From the NCBI RefSeq assembly GCF_038002345.1, contig NZ_JBBOCJ010000001.1, forward strand, positions 5,208,001 to 5,272,000: a stretch of DNA of 64,000 bases, written 5' to 3'. Below the pieces are notes generated by a model that searched no databases, had not been told where the DNA came from, and saw only the letters and a program-made list of their open reading frames with translations. The stretch comes from Paenibacillus sp. FSL M7-0420. GTDB taxonomy: Bacteria; Bacillota; Bacilli; Paenibacillales; Paenibacillaceae. Positions 52,257 through 61,903 of the stretch are shown here, piece by piece; position 1 is the first letter of the stretch; every line of letters begins with the position of its first letter. Made by a program: the position numbers and the translations under genes.

Positions 52257-53753
52257 TTATGGAAGGTAGAGGGCTCCTGCCGGAATGACGCCTTTGGCCT
52301 GGCTGGGGCTCTCCCACATCAGTACCGCCCGCGCATCCCCCTGATTCTCATAGTACTCCACCTTCAGCTCATGCAGCTTCCCTGCAATCAGACTCACGGT
52401 GCCTTGCCGCTCCTGCCCGCTCTGCTTCATCCAGCTGTCAATAACCAGCTTCCCGTCAATCCATACCCGGATTCCGTCATCGGAATATGAATAGATCGTG
52501 TAGGTCTCACTGTAGGCAGCGCTTATTCGGCCGCTCCAGCGTACCGAGAACAGATCTGCGTGAACGGCCGGATCAGGCGCCGCCTGCCTCCAGGCGAAGT
52601 TAATATTGGTATCTGTCCGGGTGAGGGCAGGCGTGCCGGTAAGCGTAATATTGTTATAATACTGCCCATAGAGGCCCGGCTTGGGGAGTACCCCTCCTGA
52701 AGAAGCATACGCCGCCGCTTTGGCCGAATAGTCATCTCTGGAGAATACGGCACTATTCCGCATAAAAGCCTGAATCACTGCATCCTTATTGCGCTCGTAC
52801 AGCATCTTGCCCCAGGTCATCTGATAGCTCCATTTGTTCTGCGTGCCTGCCAGCACAGCTGGCGGAGGAAGCTCTCCGTTCTCGCCGATGGCGATCAGCT
52901 TGCCGCGCCCCAGGTCCCAGAGCGTATCATGATGGCTTGCCTTGTAATCCCCCTCGAAAATATCCGCCGCCAGCACATCCACTCTGCCGCTGCCCGGATA
53001 ATATTTCGCCGGCTCCTCACTATTCTTGTTCTTGGCATTCGGACTCCACACCCACAGAAGATTGTGCAGCTTATGATAGACGGTGTACCGCTGGAACATG
53101 ATCTCCCAGAGGGTCACGAAGGAGGACTTCTGCCCCCACCAGAACCAGCCGCCGTTCATCTCATGATAAGGTCTCCAGAGGACGGGGACACCGGCGTCAT
53201 TGAGCTTTTTCAGGAAAACAGCTACCTTATCGAGCTCGGCAATCAGCGCGGTATATTCGGGGGTTCCGGGTGTGATGTACTTGCTGAAATTAGCTTCGCT
53301 GAGGCTCATAGAGACATTCGTCCAGGCGGGTGCGCTGCCCGGCAGGTTGGCATGATAGGTCATCGCTACGATGCCCCCGGCCTTGTGCCAGCGGATCGCA
53401 CTGTCGGTTACGCCCTGCCGCTGACTGCTGATAAGCTTCTCCGTCTGGCCGCTGATCGGCCCCATCTCATAACCGTGTAGTCCGGCATAGCTGCCAGCCG
53501 TAATCTTCAGCTTGTTGTTGATATCATCCGGGCTCTCCAGGTAATCATGCTGACCGCTGATCATTCCCTGGCCCTGCAGCCAGTACAGCGTCTCCAGCAG
53601 CTTCCGTGCGGGAGCTCCCAGCTCCGCGTCAGCTGGAGCCATTTGTATTTTGCGAAAAGCCGCTTGCCACTGCACATCACCAATCAGCCGCGAGGCCGAA
53701 TCCAGCAGGTCCCTGAGATTGCGCTGTTCCACATTTTCCACCATCCTTTTCAT
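52257..53753 (-). CDS. GH26 beta-mannanase with C-terminal PA14 domain
   Basis: 498 residues. The GH26 domain (~50-350) shows [15 protein letters not shown] with acid/base Glu198 and AIGENGEL with nucleophile Glu291. PA14 carbohydrate-binding domain follows (~360-498, GLYGQYYNN ... [17 protein letters not shown]). It hydrolyses beta-1,4-mannan. Unusually no signal peptide is visible at the start, so either it is exported otherwise or the first exon of the signal was lost. Confidence 0.88.
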   Translation of the reverse strand: MKRMVENVEQRNLRDLLDSASRLIGDVQWQAAFRKIQMAPADAELGAPARKLLETLYWLQGQGMISGQHDYLESPDDINNKLKITAGSYAGLHGYEMGPISGQTEKLISSQRQGVTDSAIRWHKAGGIVAMTYHANLPGSAPAWTNVSMSLSEANFSKYITPGTPEYTALIAELDKVAVFLKKLNDAGVPVLWRPYHEMNGGWFWWGQKSSFVTLWEIMFQRYTVYHKLHNLLWVWSPNAKNKNSEEPAKYYPGSGRVDVLAADIFEGDYKASHHDTLWDLGRGKLIAIGENGELPPPAVLAGTQNKWSYQMTWGKMLYERNKDAVIQAFMRNSAVFSRDDYSAKAAAYASSGGVLPKPGLYGQYYNNITLTGTPALTRTDTNINFAWRQAAPDPAVHADLFSVRWSGRISAAYSETYTIYSYSDDGIRVWIDGKLVIDSWMKQSGQERQGTVSLIAGKLHELKVEYYENQGDARAVLMWESPSQAKGVIPAGALYLP

Positions 53754-53894
53754 TGTGTTTGTACATATTATGACGAATTATGGAACTTCAGCACGGCAGA
53801 TGCACAGAATTCGGGCTGTCACAATCCGGTATTCTTACGCTATACTATTCTGGGCACAGGCCTTATACCCATACCAACCTACAAAGGAGCAGAT

Positions 53895-54335
53895 ATGAAA
53901 GCCAAAAAGTCCATCATCAGTCTCATCATTATCGCCCTGCTAAGTCTTGCCGCCTACCTGCTGGAGGAGAACGGGCAATGGCTGCCGCAGACCCCTTCTG
54001 CGAATCCTTCGGAGGTCGTGAAGCTGAAGTTCCCGGCAGACCGCTACCCGGAGACCGCAAAGCACATCCAGAAGGCCATCCGCAAGGGAGAGTCAGCGAT
54101 CTGCACCATCAACCGCAAGGACGCGGAGGAGAACCGCAAGGCGTCTCTGAAGGGAGTCCCCACGAAGAAAGGCTATGACCGGGACGAATGGCCGATGGCC
54201 ATGTGTGCAGAAGGCGGAGCCGGGGCGCATATTGAGTACATAACGCCCAGTGATAACCGCGGAGCGGGAAGCTGGGTCGGCAATCAGCTGGAGGCGTTCG
54301 CTGACGGTACGCGTGTGGAGTTTATTTTCAAATAA
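53895..54335 (+). CDS. NucA/NucB-type secreted deoxyribonuclease
   Basis: 146 residues. N-terminal membrane or signal segment ([18 protein letters not shown]), then the NucB core with [12 protein letters not shown] (catalytic Asp-Glu) and [10 protein letters not shown]. Cleaves extracellular DNA, known in sporulating Bacillus. AAGGAG precedes the ATG. Confidence 0.88.
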   Translation: MKAKKSIISLIIIALLSLAAYLLEENGQWLPQTPSANPSEVVKLKFPADRYPETAKHIQKAIRKGESAICTINRKDAEENRKASLKGVPTKKGYDRDEWPMAMCAEGGAGAHIEYITPSDNRGAGSWVGNQLEAFADGTRVEFIFK

Positions 54336-54421
54336 GCCGGCATGTGGGGGATGTTATTCAATTTCACCGCGATACAGCGTAGAATGAAATGGGATAATAT
54401 AACTTTGATGGAGAGCCGGAA

Positions 54422-54610
54422 GTGTTCTATATCTGTTATCGGGGCAAAAGGCTGTACGGCCCTATGTCCGAAGCTGAAGCCTTACAGGAATGGTTCGCGC
54501 TTGCAGGAACAATCAAAGAACTCTATATCATTGAAACCGATGCAGCTACAGGCAGAATCAAACGCCAGATCGGGCCAACGGCCCGTGCTCATAAGAAGAA
54601 AAAGAAATAG
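54422..54610 (+). CDS. Small hypothetical protein
   Basis: 62 residues from a GTG start: MFYICYRGKRLYGPMSEAEALQEWFALAGTIKELYIIETDAATGRIKRQ, with a lysine-rich tail. Function unknown. Confidence 0.55.
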   Translation: MFYICYRGKRLYGPMSEAEALQEWFALAGTIKELYIIETDAATGRIKRQIGPTARAHKKKKK

Positions 54611-54641
54611 CCCTATCCGGCACAGGCCGGACAGGGCTACA
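54609..54641. terminator. Bidirectional intrinsic terminator
   Basis: TAGCCCT and TCCGGC pair with GCCGGA and AGGGCTA. It separates the preceding gene from the leftward YjcZ-like gene. Confidence 0.8.
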
Positions 54642-54657
54642 CTGGCTATTGGCGATT

Positions 54658-54813
54658 CTAGAACAAACAGGCTTTAGTGATGATAACCAGCAGAATGAAC
54701 AGAACCAGAATGGCACCTGTCGAAGTCCAAGGGCTTACTACCGGAACGATTGGAGGTCCCTGATTCACTCCACCTACGTTATTTCCACAACCGCAACCAT
54801 ACTCTGCTCCCAT
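54658..54813 (-). CDS. YjcZ-like sporulation membrane protein
   Basis: 51 residues from the ATG at 54813 with AGGAGG upstream: a Gly/Cys/Asn-rich N-terminus, PPIVPVVSPWTSTGAILVLFILLVIITKACLF membrane segment. Matches the YjcZ-family spore protein plan. Confidence 0.7.
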   Translation of the reverse strand: MGAEYGCGCGNNVGGVNQGPPIVPVVSPWTSTGAILVLFILLVIITKACLF

Positions 54814-54982
54814 AATTAATTCCTCCTCTTGAATATTGAATACAGCACAGAATATGTGGAATTCCGCCCCGTTGCATGGGCCAATTGGCAAAGAAATACC
54901 ATTCACCTAACGGACAGGCGTCCAATGGTCGATATAGAGTATGAAGCAATAGCTTCAAAACAAATGGAGGGAGGAATGCCGG

Positions 54983-55159
54983 ATGGATATTGCTGCATTA
55001 TCCGTAGTGATGAGCCAGTCATCCTTACAGCAGGCCGCAGGGCTGCAGGTGATGAGCCTTGCCAAGGAGCAGGCGCAGAGCAGCGCCCAGGATATGGTTC
55101 AGATGCTGAGTCAGGCCACGCACCCCACCTTGGGAAAAACACTTGATATTCGGGCGTAA
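54983..55159 (+). CDS. YjfB family motility-like small protein
   Basis: 58 residues: MDIAALSVVMSQSSLQQAAG... EQAQSSAQDMVQMLSQ, the YjfB pattern. GGAGGGAGG lies eight bases upstream. Function unclear. Confidence 0.75.
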   Translation: MDIAALSVVMSQSSLQQAAGLQVMSLAKEQAQSSAQDMVQMLSQATHPTLGKTLDIRA

Positions 55160-55302
55160 TTCCTTTATGCTTACATACATAGGAACACCCGTTCCATATT
55201 TCAGCCGGTGAAGAGTACGCGCTGAACTGCTGCTTAGCCCTTACGGGCTTTTCTTTTGGCCAATAACACGAACATACGATCTTATATCTGGGGTGATTGA
55301 TT

Positions 55303-55845
55303 ATGCAAGGCTATTATCAGATGACCGCTTTGGAGAAATGGACAGAGGATCTGTACCAGCGCATAGGCATCCGCAAGCCGTCTGACATCTCCATCGATTA
55401 CATAGCGAAGCGGCTCAATATCTGGGTACACTATCTGGATGTCAGAAGCAAGGCGATTGAGGCTGCGGCCGGAATGTACAGCATGTTCATCGACAACCGT
55501 CTTCCTCCCGAGCTGCAGCGGCTGGAATTCCTCCACGAGCTCTGTCATCTGCTGCGGCATGCCGGCAAGTCTACGCTTATGCCCGGAGTGTTCACGCAGG
55601 CGCAGAGAGATGAATCCGACCGGTTCATCCTGTATGCCTCCATGCCCTATAGTATGATCTCAGCGAATACGCTGCCCGAGCTTCGTGAGGATGCCGTTGC
55701 CGAGCTGGCTGTAGCGTTCCAGGTACCCGTCCCACTTGCTCTGCAGCGGATCGATCAGATCCAGAGACGAATTTTCCAGGGGCAATTAATGGCTGTTATG
55801 GAACGTAACGAAGACAGAAATATCATCCACAGACATATTCGCTAA
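55303..55845 (+). CDS. ImmA/IrrE family metallopeptidase
   Basis: 180 residues from the ATG at 55303 with GGGGTG seven bases upstream. HELCH at ~77-81 is the zinc-binding motif (HExxH). Such peptidases cut repressors, often of mobile elements. No cognate XRE partner is adjacent. Confidence 0.8.
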   Translation: MQGYYQMTALEKWTEDLYQRIGIRKPSDISIDYIAKRLNIWVHYLDVRSKAIEAAAGMYSMFIDNRLPPELQRLEFLHELCHLLRHAGKSTLMPGVFTQAQRDESDRFILYASMPYSMISANTLPELREDAVAELAVAFQVPVPLALQRIDQIQRRIFQGQLMAVMERNEDRNIIHRHIR

Positions 55846-55937
55846 GCAGTGCGGGGATAATACGCTATAGACCCGGAGGGCGGAGATTCCCCTCTAACAC
55901 AGGGTTAGATTCTACTGTAAAGGGGATCACCATCGAC

Positions 55938-56102
55938 ATGGAAGCTATGCAAGTGATTCAATTACTGCTGACTCATCCGGAATACAGCGTGGATGCCGTC
56001 CACCCCGAGATCCCGGATTTTGTCGGCATTGAGACGATTGAAGTGGACCACGAGACCCAGACCTTCTCCATCCTGCTGCAGGAGCCTAAGGAATACGGCT
56101 GA
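55938..56102 (+). CDS. Small hypothetical protein
   Basis: 54 residues, MEAMQVIQLLLTHPEYSVDAVHPEIPDFVGIETIEVDHETQTFSILL..., with AAAGGGG 11 bases upstream. Acidic, mixed alpha/beta. Function unknown. Confidence 0.6.
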   Translation: MEAMQVIQLLLTHPEYSVDAVHPEIPDFVGIETIEVDHETQTFSILLQEPKEYG

Positions 56103-56112
56103 GTGCAGGATT

Positions 56113-56916
56113 TTACAGAATAACAATTACATAGAATAGCCCCGCTAACACGAACCGGTACAGCGCGAACCATTCCAGGCGTAGCCGCTTAATCAGCTTG
56201 ATGAACGTGACTACTGCAATCATGGCTACGAGGAAGGACGTCACGAACCCGATAAGCATCAGGGTCAGCGCATCTGAACTGAGTAGATCCCTGCTGTCAT
56301 ACAGGTCAAGGAGGCTTGCTCCGAACATCACCGGCACTGAGATCAGGAAGGTGAAGTCCGCAGCGGCTTTCTGGCTGGTTCCCAGCAGCAGACCGCCTGA
56401 GATCGTCGAGCCGGATCTTGAGAAGCCGGGCCACAGCGCCAGACACTGGAACAGCCCGATGCCGAAGGCTTGTTTATAATTCAGACCGTCCACGGTCTCT
56501 GCCGTTACGGTACTCCTGCTGCGTGCGGCGAAGATCATCAAGAGACCACCAGCAATCAGACCAATGAGGACCGGCTTGGGGCCGAATAGCTGGCTCTTGA
56601 TCGTGTCCTTGAATAGTAGATAGATGATTAACGCTGGTACCATGGCCAGGATCATATGAATTGCATTCAATCCCTTACTCTTGGCGAAATCCATCTTAAG
56701 CATATTCACGCCAATGTTCACATACTTCTTCCAATACAGCAGCAGCACGGCCATTACCGCACCTAGCTGGATTACGATTTTGAAGGTAACCGCAGCCTCC
56801 CCCTCGAAATCCAGCAAATCCCCTGCCAGGATAAGGTGCCCGGTAGACGAGACCGGCAAGAATTCAGTCAACCCCTCAATAATCCCTAATATGATTGCTT
56901 TGATAGCTTCAGTCAC
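56113..56916 (-). CDS. uppP: Undecaprenyl-diphosphatase UppP
   Basis: 267 residues, about eight membrane segments. EGLTEFLPVSSTGHLIL (~14-30) and GFSRSGSTI (~165) are the diagnostic active-site motifs. It recycles the lipid carrier undecaprenyl phosphate for wall synthesis and gives some bacitracin resistance. GTG start with AGGGG upstream. Confidence 0.95.
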   Translation of the reverse strand: MTEAIKAIILGIIEGLTEFLPVSSTGHLILAGDLLDFEGEAAVTFKIVIQLGAVMAVLLLYWKKYVNIGVNMLKMDFAKSKGLNAIHMILAMVPALIIYLLFKDTIKSQLFGPKPVLIGLIAGGLLMIFAARSRSTVTAETVDGLNYKQAFGIGLFQCLALWPGFSRSGSTISGGLLLGTSQKAAADFTFLISVPVMFGASLLDLYDSRDLLSSDALTLMLIGFVTSFLVAMIAVVTFIKLIKRLRLEWFALYRFVLAGLFYVIVIL

Positions 56917-57046
56917 TGGTGAATAGCCCCTTTCGGAAGTGAATCAATATATTTCCAGTATAAGAGGCAGGAAGGAAATTCCCCATCGTTTGACCTTACA
57001 ATAACGGATTAGGTGTGACATAAATGTCATGTGGCGTTGTGACCAC

Positions 57047-57072
57047 AAAAAAGCCACCAAGCTACTGGTGGC
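57047..57072 (-). terminator. Terminator of the collagen-like gene
   Basis: GCCACCA pairs with TGGTGGC, followed by TTTTTT on the minus strand. Confidence 0.8.
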
Positions 57073-57106
57073 AAAATTTCATTATGCTCTATTCGTAAAA
57101 TAGCCG

Positions 57107-58156
57107 CTATGCTAATTGTGTAATAACAAGATGTGCTGAAACGGGTCTTGTTCCTCCGGCAAGAGGAGTAATTGTAAGTGCAGCGGCATTTCCGGCAGGA
57201 TTGCGAACGGTTAGAATACTGTTAATGACCGTTGTTTGCACGATCGCCATTTCTACGATTTGTGAGGTACCTGTTGCCCGCCCAACTACGGTATAAGCGA
57301 GATCTGCACCATTTAAAGTCAAGATTAGTTGTCCGGCTTCGTCCACGCTAACCTGAAACAGCACCTGATACGTCCCAATAGCCGCTAAATTAAAAGAACT
57401 CGGTCCGGTACGGGCAATCGTTGTCCCGCTGGTAGGGCCATCTTGAGGAAAGCTTACATCTGTGCCCGGCGCTACCGTTGCCGTATTATCAGAAGGCATC
57501 AGAGCAAAGAAATCAGCAAATCCTAATACCCCTCCCGCCGTTCCTGTTGCCCCGGTTGCTCCTGTTGCCCCGGTCGCTCCTGCAGCTCCTGCGGCTCCTG
57601 CAGCTCCTGCAGCTCCTGCCGCTCCGGCTGGCCCAGTGGCTCCTGTTGCTCCAGCCGACCCTGCAGCTCCTGCCGCTCCGGCCGGACCAGTAGCTCCGGC
57701 AATGCCTTGTGGCCCAATCGCTCCCGCCGGACCAGGTTCACCCTGAGGGCCCTGGGGACCTATGAGGCCCTGGGCTCCCGGAACTCCCTGCGCCCCTTGA
57801 GGGCCGACAGGCCCCGCTGCTCCCTGGGGGCCTATCGCTCCAGGTGGCCCGGGCACACCTTGGGGGCCTTGGGGCCCTGGAGGCCCGCCGGCAGGTCCCG
57901 GAGGACCTGCTGTTCCCTGGGGACCTCTTGCCCCCGGGATTCCCGGTATGCCCGGGGAGCCCTGCGCTCCTTGGGGCCCTGTGGGACCAATGACGGTTGG
58001 AGTAGTGACATTGACTTCAGGCGGTGGACAGGTTACTTTAACAACCTTTTTAATCACTTTCTTAACAACTTTCCGGTGTTCTTTTCTTTTTCTTTTTGGA
58101 GAAACGAGGGTGACGATTTTTTTAGGATGACATTTTTTATCGTCTGGACAACTCAA
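57107..58156 (-). CDS. Collagen-like exosporium-type protein (BclA-like)
   Basis: 349 residues from a TTG at 58156 with GGGAGG upstream; the open frame runs to 58195. Basic N-terminus with [10 protein letters not shown], then Gly-X-Y triplets (~57-215) going from GPQGPQG-type to GATGATG/GAAGAAG-type, and a TNF-like C-terminal domain (~225-349). Such proteins form hair-like filaments on spores. The GC-rich repeats are prone to length change. Confidence 0.88.
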   Translation of the reverse strand: MSCPDDKKCHPKKIVTLVSPKRKRKEHRKVVKKVIKKVVKVTCPPPEVNVTTPTVIGPTGPQGAQGSPGIPGIPGARGPQGTAGPPGPAGGPPGPQGPQGVPGPPGAIGPQGAAGPVGPQGAQGVPGAQGLIGPQGPQGEPGPAGAIGPQGIAGATGPAGAAGAAGSAGATGATGPAGAAGAAGAAGAAGAAGATGATGATGATGTAGGVLGFADFFALMPSDNTATVAPGTDVSFPQDGPTSGTTIARTGPSSFNLAAIGTYQVLFQVSVDEAGQLILTLNGADLAYTVVGRATGTSQIVEMAIVQTTVINSILTVRNPAGNAAALTITPLAGGTRPVSAHLVITQLA

Positions 58157-58262
58157 TACGGACACCTCCCTAATAAGATAGTGTAGTGTACGCATCCCAT
58201 CTGGTTTAGAAATGGACGAAAAACCAGTTTTTACTAGTCAGCAACCTAATTCCAAAAAAAAC

Positions 58263-58289
58263 GGGCGTTAGCCATAGTAGTTACGCCCT
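58263..58289. terminator. Intrinsic hairpin
   Basis: GGGCGT pairs with ACGCCC around a 14-base interior; preceded by an A-run on the plus strand, so most likely used on the minus strand. Confidence 0.55.
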
Positions 58290-58366
58290 TAAATACATCA
58301 CAATGTCCCACACCAAATTTTATTATTTTTCGTATTTTAGAATTGGACAACTGATACTTCCCTGTC

Positions 58367-58398
58367 AGACCCGAATTTCTAATTCGGGTCTGTTTTTT
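58367..58398 (+). terminator. Intrinsic terminator
   Basis: AGACCCGAATT with AATTCGGGTCT and a GTTTTTT tail. Confidence 0.85.
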
Positions 58399-58504
58399 GG
58401 TTATTCTCCTTCAAACTCATGCTGCATCAATTAAGCTGACGCTATAAATGATGTGCAACTTCAGATGCTCAATTCACGTAAAACTGATAAAGGAGCTGGT
58501 AAAA

Positions 58505-58705
58505 ATGGTTGTCTTTGCTATTCTATTTGTACTGATTGCGATGCTGAATATCTTCTTCCCGGCCATGGGCTGGCATATGCGTTATGGCTGGATGGTCAAG
58601 GGCGACTCCGGCCCCAGTGAAGCCTATCTCATGATGAGCCGAATCACAAGTGTGATCGTTCTTATTCTCTTTTTCTTGTTCTTTTTGCCCTCTATGTTTG
58701 GTTAG
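58505..58705 (+). CDS. Small membrane protein
   Basis: 66 residues from the ATG at 58505 (AAAGGAG upstream). Two membrane segments separated by GWHMRYGWMVKGDSGPSEAYL. The plan resembles DUF6199-type proteins. Function unknown. Confidence 0.7.
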   Translation: MVVFAILFVLIAMLNIFFPAMGWHMRYGWMVKGDSGPSEAYLMMSRITSVIVLILFFLFFLPSMFG

Positions 58706-58718
58706 GGGGATAAAACAA

Positions 58719-58763
58719 TAAAACAGGAGCTGCTGGCGCTTCCCTGCCAACCACTCCTGTTTT
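58719..58763. terminator. Intrinsic terminator
   Basis: AAAACAGGAG pairs with CTCCTGTTTT; a T-run follows. Confidence 0.7.
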
Positions 58764-58899
58764 TATTTTCATTTAAAATTTTTAGCCCTGTTAAGGAATA
58801 GCAATGAGCGCACGGGGAAGGCCAGACGATTGACGGTACATTAATATTTTCAACGGTTCCGTGGATAACTATAAAATAATGTATGTGAAAGGTAAAATA

Positions 58900-59100
58900 A
58901 TGAAAAACACTACTAAATGGTTTGTTTACTTATGTTGGTTCGGGGCTCTTGCTATAAATATTCGGTTGCTAATAAGATCATTTTCAAACAATGAGCCTGT
59001 ATTCTCTAATATAGTAGGTGTTGCTTTATTGGTAATTGCTATTATTAGCTTACATTTCAGTGAGAAAGCTAAAGAACAAAAGAATGGAAGTAACAAGTAA
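58900..59100 (+). CDS. Small two-segment membrane protein
   Basis: 66 residues from the ATG at 58900: two membrane segments (WFVYLCWFGALAINIRLLI and IVGVALLVIAIISLHF) and a charged tail. AAAGG upstream. Function unknown. Confidence 0.55.
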   Translation: MKNTTKWFVYLCWFGALAINIRLLIRSFSNNEPVFSNIVGVALLVIAIISLHFSEKAKEQKNGSNK

Positions 59101-59306
59101 TAAAATTAAACCCTAAGAAATCAGAACATATTTATTGAGTATTTGAAAAAGCTATAAAATAAAACTCGCCGGGCTTAATGCCAGACGGACTTATTATTTG
59201 TACAGGCTCAATCATAGTAAAACTTCTATAATATATTTGTTAACATGTAATACAGCAGCCGATGCATATTAAAAACCCCCTTGCTAGGCAAGGGGGTTAA
59301 GTGAAG

Positions 59307-59380
59307 TGGGCCCTACAGGACTCGAACCTGTGACCAATCGGTTATGAGCCGACCGCTCTAACCAACTGAGCTAAGGGCCC
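59307..59380 (-). tRNA. tRNA-Ile2 (CAT anticodon, lysidine type)
   Basis: 74 nt, acceptor GGGCCCT with AGGGCCC, anticodon CAT in CTCATAA. Overall it resembles the B. subtilis lysidine-modified tRNA-Ile2 more than the elongator tRNA-Met (TTAGCTCAGTTGGTTAGAGC). CCA is not encoded. Confidence 0.8.
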
Positions 59381-59429
59381 GGACTAGGATATCCGTATTA
59401 TACAAGTGCTGTCCGGTGTAATAAGGTAA

Positions 59430-59503
<74 letters not shown>

Positions 59504-59588
59504 TCAGTTAATAATTATTTAAACAGCGACAATAGATAATATACAATATAGCCATGGATAAAGTCAAGGATGATTTTGGTTTTTCTGG

Positions 59589-59753
59589 CTAAGGCAGAAA
59601 ACGCACACCATAACGCCCCTTGCGCGAACGGTATATTTCCACAAAACGCGGATCATGATAGCCATAGATCCAGCCGTCCTGCTCCAGTCTTTTGGCAAGG
59701 CAGCCCGCTTGAAATCTGGTCCTGAACAGCTTGGAAAAATAGATCCAATTCAT
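59589..59753 (-). CDS. Small hypothetical protein
   Basis: 54 residues, MNWIYFSKLFRTRFQAGCLAKRLEQDGWIYGYHDPRFVEIYRSRKGRYGVRFLP, basic and aromatic-rich. GAGGG is upstream of the ATG. No family recognised. Confidence 0.5.
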   Translation of the reverse strand: MNWIYFSKLFRTRFQAGCLAKRLEQDGWIYGYHDPRFVEIYRSRKGRYGVRFLP

Positions 59754-59987
59754 GATACCCTCTTCTCCTTCATCGCAATAATATATGTCCCGGTGCTATT
59801 TATCATGCCCAGTTTTGCAAGAAAATTAGAGGATTGCTCTGCGGAGTGGATGGCAATTTCTGCCCTTATGCTTAGGTGACTGGTTGAAGGATAACGCTGG
59901 CATGGAGCAGATTACTGGGGGGGATGGAGTCTAACAAATGAGTTGAGAACAGAGTATGGAGTATGCAGCTAATTGTAATGAGCAGTT

Positions 59988-60137
59988 GAGGGGAAATAGT
60001 TGGATTTTATACACTTGCTTGGGCGGAAATCGCCTCTTCAAAGGAAATAAGTGGATTTAGGTCATTTAGTTCTGGCGGTATCTGCGTTATTGTCGATTTC
60101 AGATTTCAACAAGTGTATTTTTTCCAACTAAAGCCTC
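59988..60137. repeat. Intergenic element with long inverted repeats
   Basis: Arms 59988-60017 and 60110-60137 are imperfect inverted repeats (sharing AGTTGGA...ATACACTTG). The 92-base centre has no ORF. It fits a small intergenic repeat of the MITE/REP type. The rest of 59754-60215 contains no gene. Confidence 0.6.
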
Positions 60138-60215
60138 TATAAGTATGCTGGGCCAGTGAATAGATGCTGTTTTTCCACTTCTTTTCCCTAAGAGCCCAAA
60201 AACTAATTAAAGCAT

Positions 60216-60256
60216 AAAAAAGAAGCCCCTTCCCCGGCTAAGGGTACAAAGCTTCT
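60216..60256 (-). terminator. Terminator of the pyr operon
   Basis: GAAGC and CCCTT pair with AAGGG and GCTTC; TTTTTT follows on the minus strand. About 95 bases after pyrE. Confidence 0.75.
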
Positions 60257-60270
60257 TCTACGCACTCTCT

Positions 60271-60309
60271 ACGCTTTACACTTTACGCTTTACACTTTAC
60301 GCTTTACGT
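60271..60309. repeat. Tandem repeat
   Basis: A unit close to CTTTACACTTTACG, 14 bases, is repeated almost three times between the terminator and pyrE. Confidence 0.7.
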
Positions 60310-60352
60310 ATTCTCCACGCACTATCTTCCAGCCTCAGCGTCTTCTCCTACC

Positions 60353-60994
60353 CTACACGCCGAAGGCGGCAGGGTCCTGGCGCCAGGATTGCAGCAGCGC
60401 TACATCGCTCTGAGCGATCTTGCCTTGGGCCAGCGCCACATTAATCAGCGTGCTGTAGTTGGACAGGCTCTGGAGCGGAAGCTCCGCTGCAGCGAATGCG
60501 TCTACCGCGCGGTCCAGCTCGTAGCTGAAGATGGCCAGCACGGCCAACGGGAGGCCGCCTGCTTCCTGAACGGCCTGCGCGGCTTTGATGGAGCTGCCGC
60601 CGGTGGAGATCAGGTCCTCGATGACGACGACCTTCTGGCCGGGCGTGATGAGTCCTTCGATCTGGTTCTGCTTGCCGTGGCCTTTGGCCTTATCGCGGAT
60701 GTAAGCCATCGGCAGACCGAGCTTATCGGCCACCCAGGCCGCGTGCGGGATACCGGCTGTTGCTGTCCCGGCGATCACCTCGGCGTCCGGATAGCTGGTT
60801 CTGATCAGCTCTGCGAAGGCCTCCGCAATGTAGTTGCGGACAGCCGGAAAGGCCATGGTCAGACGGTTATCGCAGTAGATCGGCGATTTAATGCCGGAGG
60901 TCCAGGTGAACGGCTCCTGCGGGCGCAGGGCTACCGCTCCGATCTCCAGCAGATGACTGGCGACCTGTTCACTTCGATTCTCTAATATGCTCAT
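60353..60994 (-). CDS. pyrE: Orotate phosphoribosyltransferase
   Basis: 213 residues with the PRPP-binding motif VVVIEDLISTGGS (~122-134) and RDKAKGHGK catalytic loop. Fifth step of pyrimidine synthesis: orotate plus PRPP to OMP. The ATG overlaps the pyrF stop by four bases. Confidence 0.97.
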   Translation of the reverse strand: MSILENRSEQVASHLLEIGAVALRPQEPFTWTSGIKSPIYCDNRLTMAFPAVRNYIAEAFAELIRTSYPDAEVIAGTATAGIPHAAWVADKLGLPMAYIRDKAKGHGKQNQIEGLITPGQKVVVIEDLISTGGSSIKAAQAVQEAGGLPLAVLAIFSYELDRAVDAFAAAELPLQSLSNYSTLINVALAQGKIAQSDVALLQSWRQDPAAFGV

Positions 60995-61773
60995 GCTTGG
61001 CTCATCTCCTCAATAATATTCAGTGCTGCAGCTCGCGGATCTGCCGCTGCTGTAATCGGCCGGCCTACTACCAGGTAGTGGCTGCCTTGGCGGATAGCCT
61101 GTCCGGGAGTCATGACCCGGGACTGGTCGTCCAGGGACGCCCCGGCGGGCCGGATGCCCGGGGTAACCGTGCGGAATTCCGGTCCGCAGGCTTCGGCAAT
61201 CACCAAGGATTCCTGCGGGGATGCTACGACTCCGTGCAGGCCTGCTTCCGCTGCAAGCTTGGCATAACGCACCACCGCATCCGTCACTGGTCCGGCTATG
61301 CCGATTTCGCGGTTCATCACTTCCTGACTGGTGCTGGTAAGCTGGGTTACCGCGATAATCAGCGGCATGTGCAGCGACGGCTGGAGGCTGACGGCCTTCG
61401 CCGCCCCCTCCACCGCAGCTGCCATCATGGCAGCTCCTCCGGCGGCATGTACATTGAACATATCAACCCCGAGCAGGGTCAAGCTTTCGGCCCCGCCCCG
61501 TACGGTGTTGGGGATATCATGCATTTTCACATCGAGGAATACCGAATATCCGCGCTCCTTCAGTTCCCGGATGAACTCAGGTCCGGCTGCATAGAACAGC
61601 TGCATACCCACCTTCATATAACAGGGAATGCCTTCGAGCTGTTCGATCAGCGCCCGCGCCTTGTCTGCATTCGGATAATCCAAGGCTACCATCAGGCGTC
61701 CGGCCATTTCATTACGCTTCTCTACCTGTCCTATGTTCTCATGTTCATGCTGCTGTGCTGCTGTCCCGTCCAT
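60991..61773 (-). CDS. pyrF: Orotidine 5'-phosphate decarboxylase
   Basis: 260 residues from the ATG at 61773, which has GGGG six bases upstream. Family proteins start nearer RLMVALDYPNADKA, so about 22 residues are an N-terminal extension; a start at MAGRL has no clear ribosome site. The active-site motif FLDVKMHDIPNTV holds the catalytic Lys and Asp. Last step to UMP. Coupled to pyrE by overlap. Confidence 0.95.
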   Translation of the reverse strand: MDGTAAQQHEHENIGQVEKRNEMAGRLMVALDYPNADKARALIEQLEGIPCYMKVGMQLFYAAGPEFIRELKERGYSVFLDVKMHDIPNTVRGGAESLTLLGVDMFNVHAAGGAAMMAAAVEGAAKAVSLQPSLHMPLIIAVTQLTSTSQEVMNREIGIAGPVTDAVVRYAKLAAEAGLHGVVASPQESLVIAEACGPEFRTVTPGIRPAGASLDDQSRVMTPGQAIRQGSHYLVVGRPITAAADPRAAALNIIEEMSQA

Positions 61774-61837
61774 TCGCTTCCCCTCTTTCTTGGTTCAAGT
61801 GGTCTCCTAAGCAACCATTTCCAGGTCCCGGGCATAG

Positions 61838-61868
61838 GGGAACGGTCTGCGTTAACGCAAACCGTCCC
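61838..61868 (-). other. Hairpin between carB and pyrF
   Basis: GGGACGGT pairs with ACCGTTCCC with inner TTGCG/CGCA and a TTAA loop. No U-run. It may be an RNA processing or attenuation structure in the carB-pyrF spacer. Confidence 0.5.
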
Positions 61869-61903
61869 TGTAGCAGCCTGTTACAGCTGCCTCACCCTCT
61901 ATC

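Noticed and set aside
57462..57746. Ala/Pro-rich frame opposite the collagen-like gene, and tandem triplets that could suggest a CRISPR array
   Set aside because: Repeats are 9-base Gly-X-Y codon repeats; no spacer structure. The antisense frame is a codon shadow.
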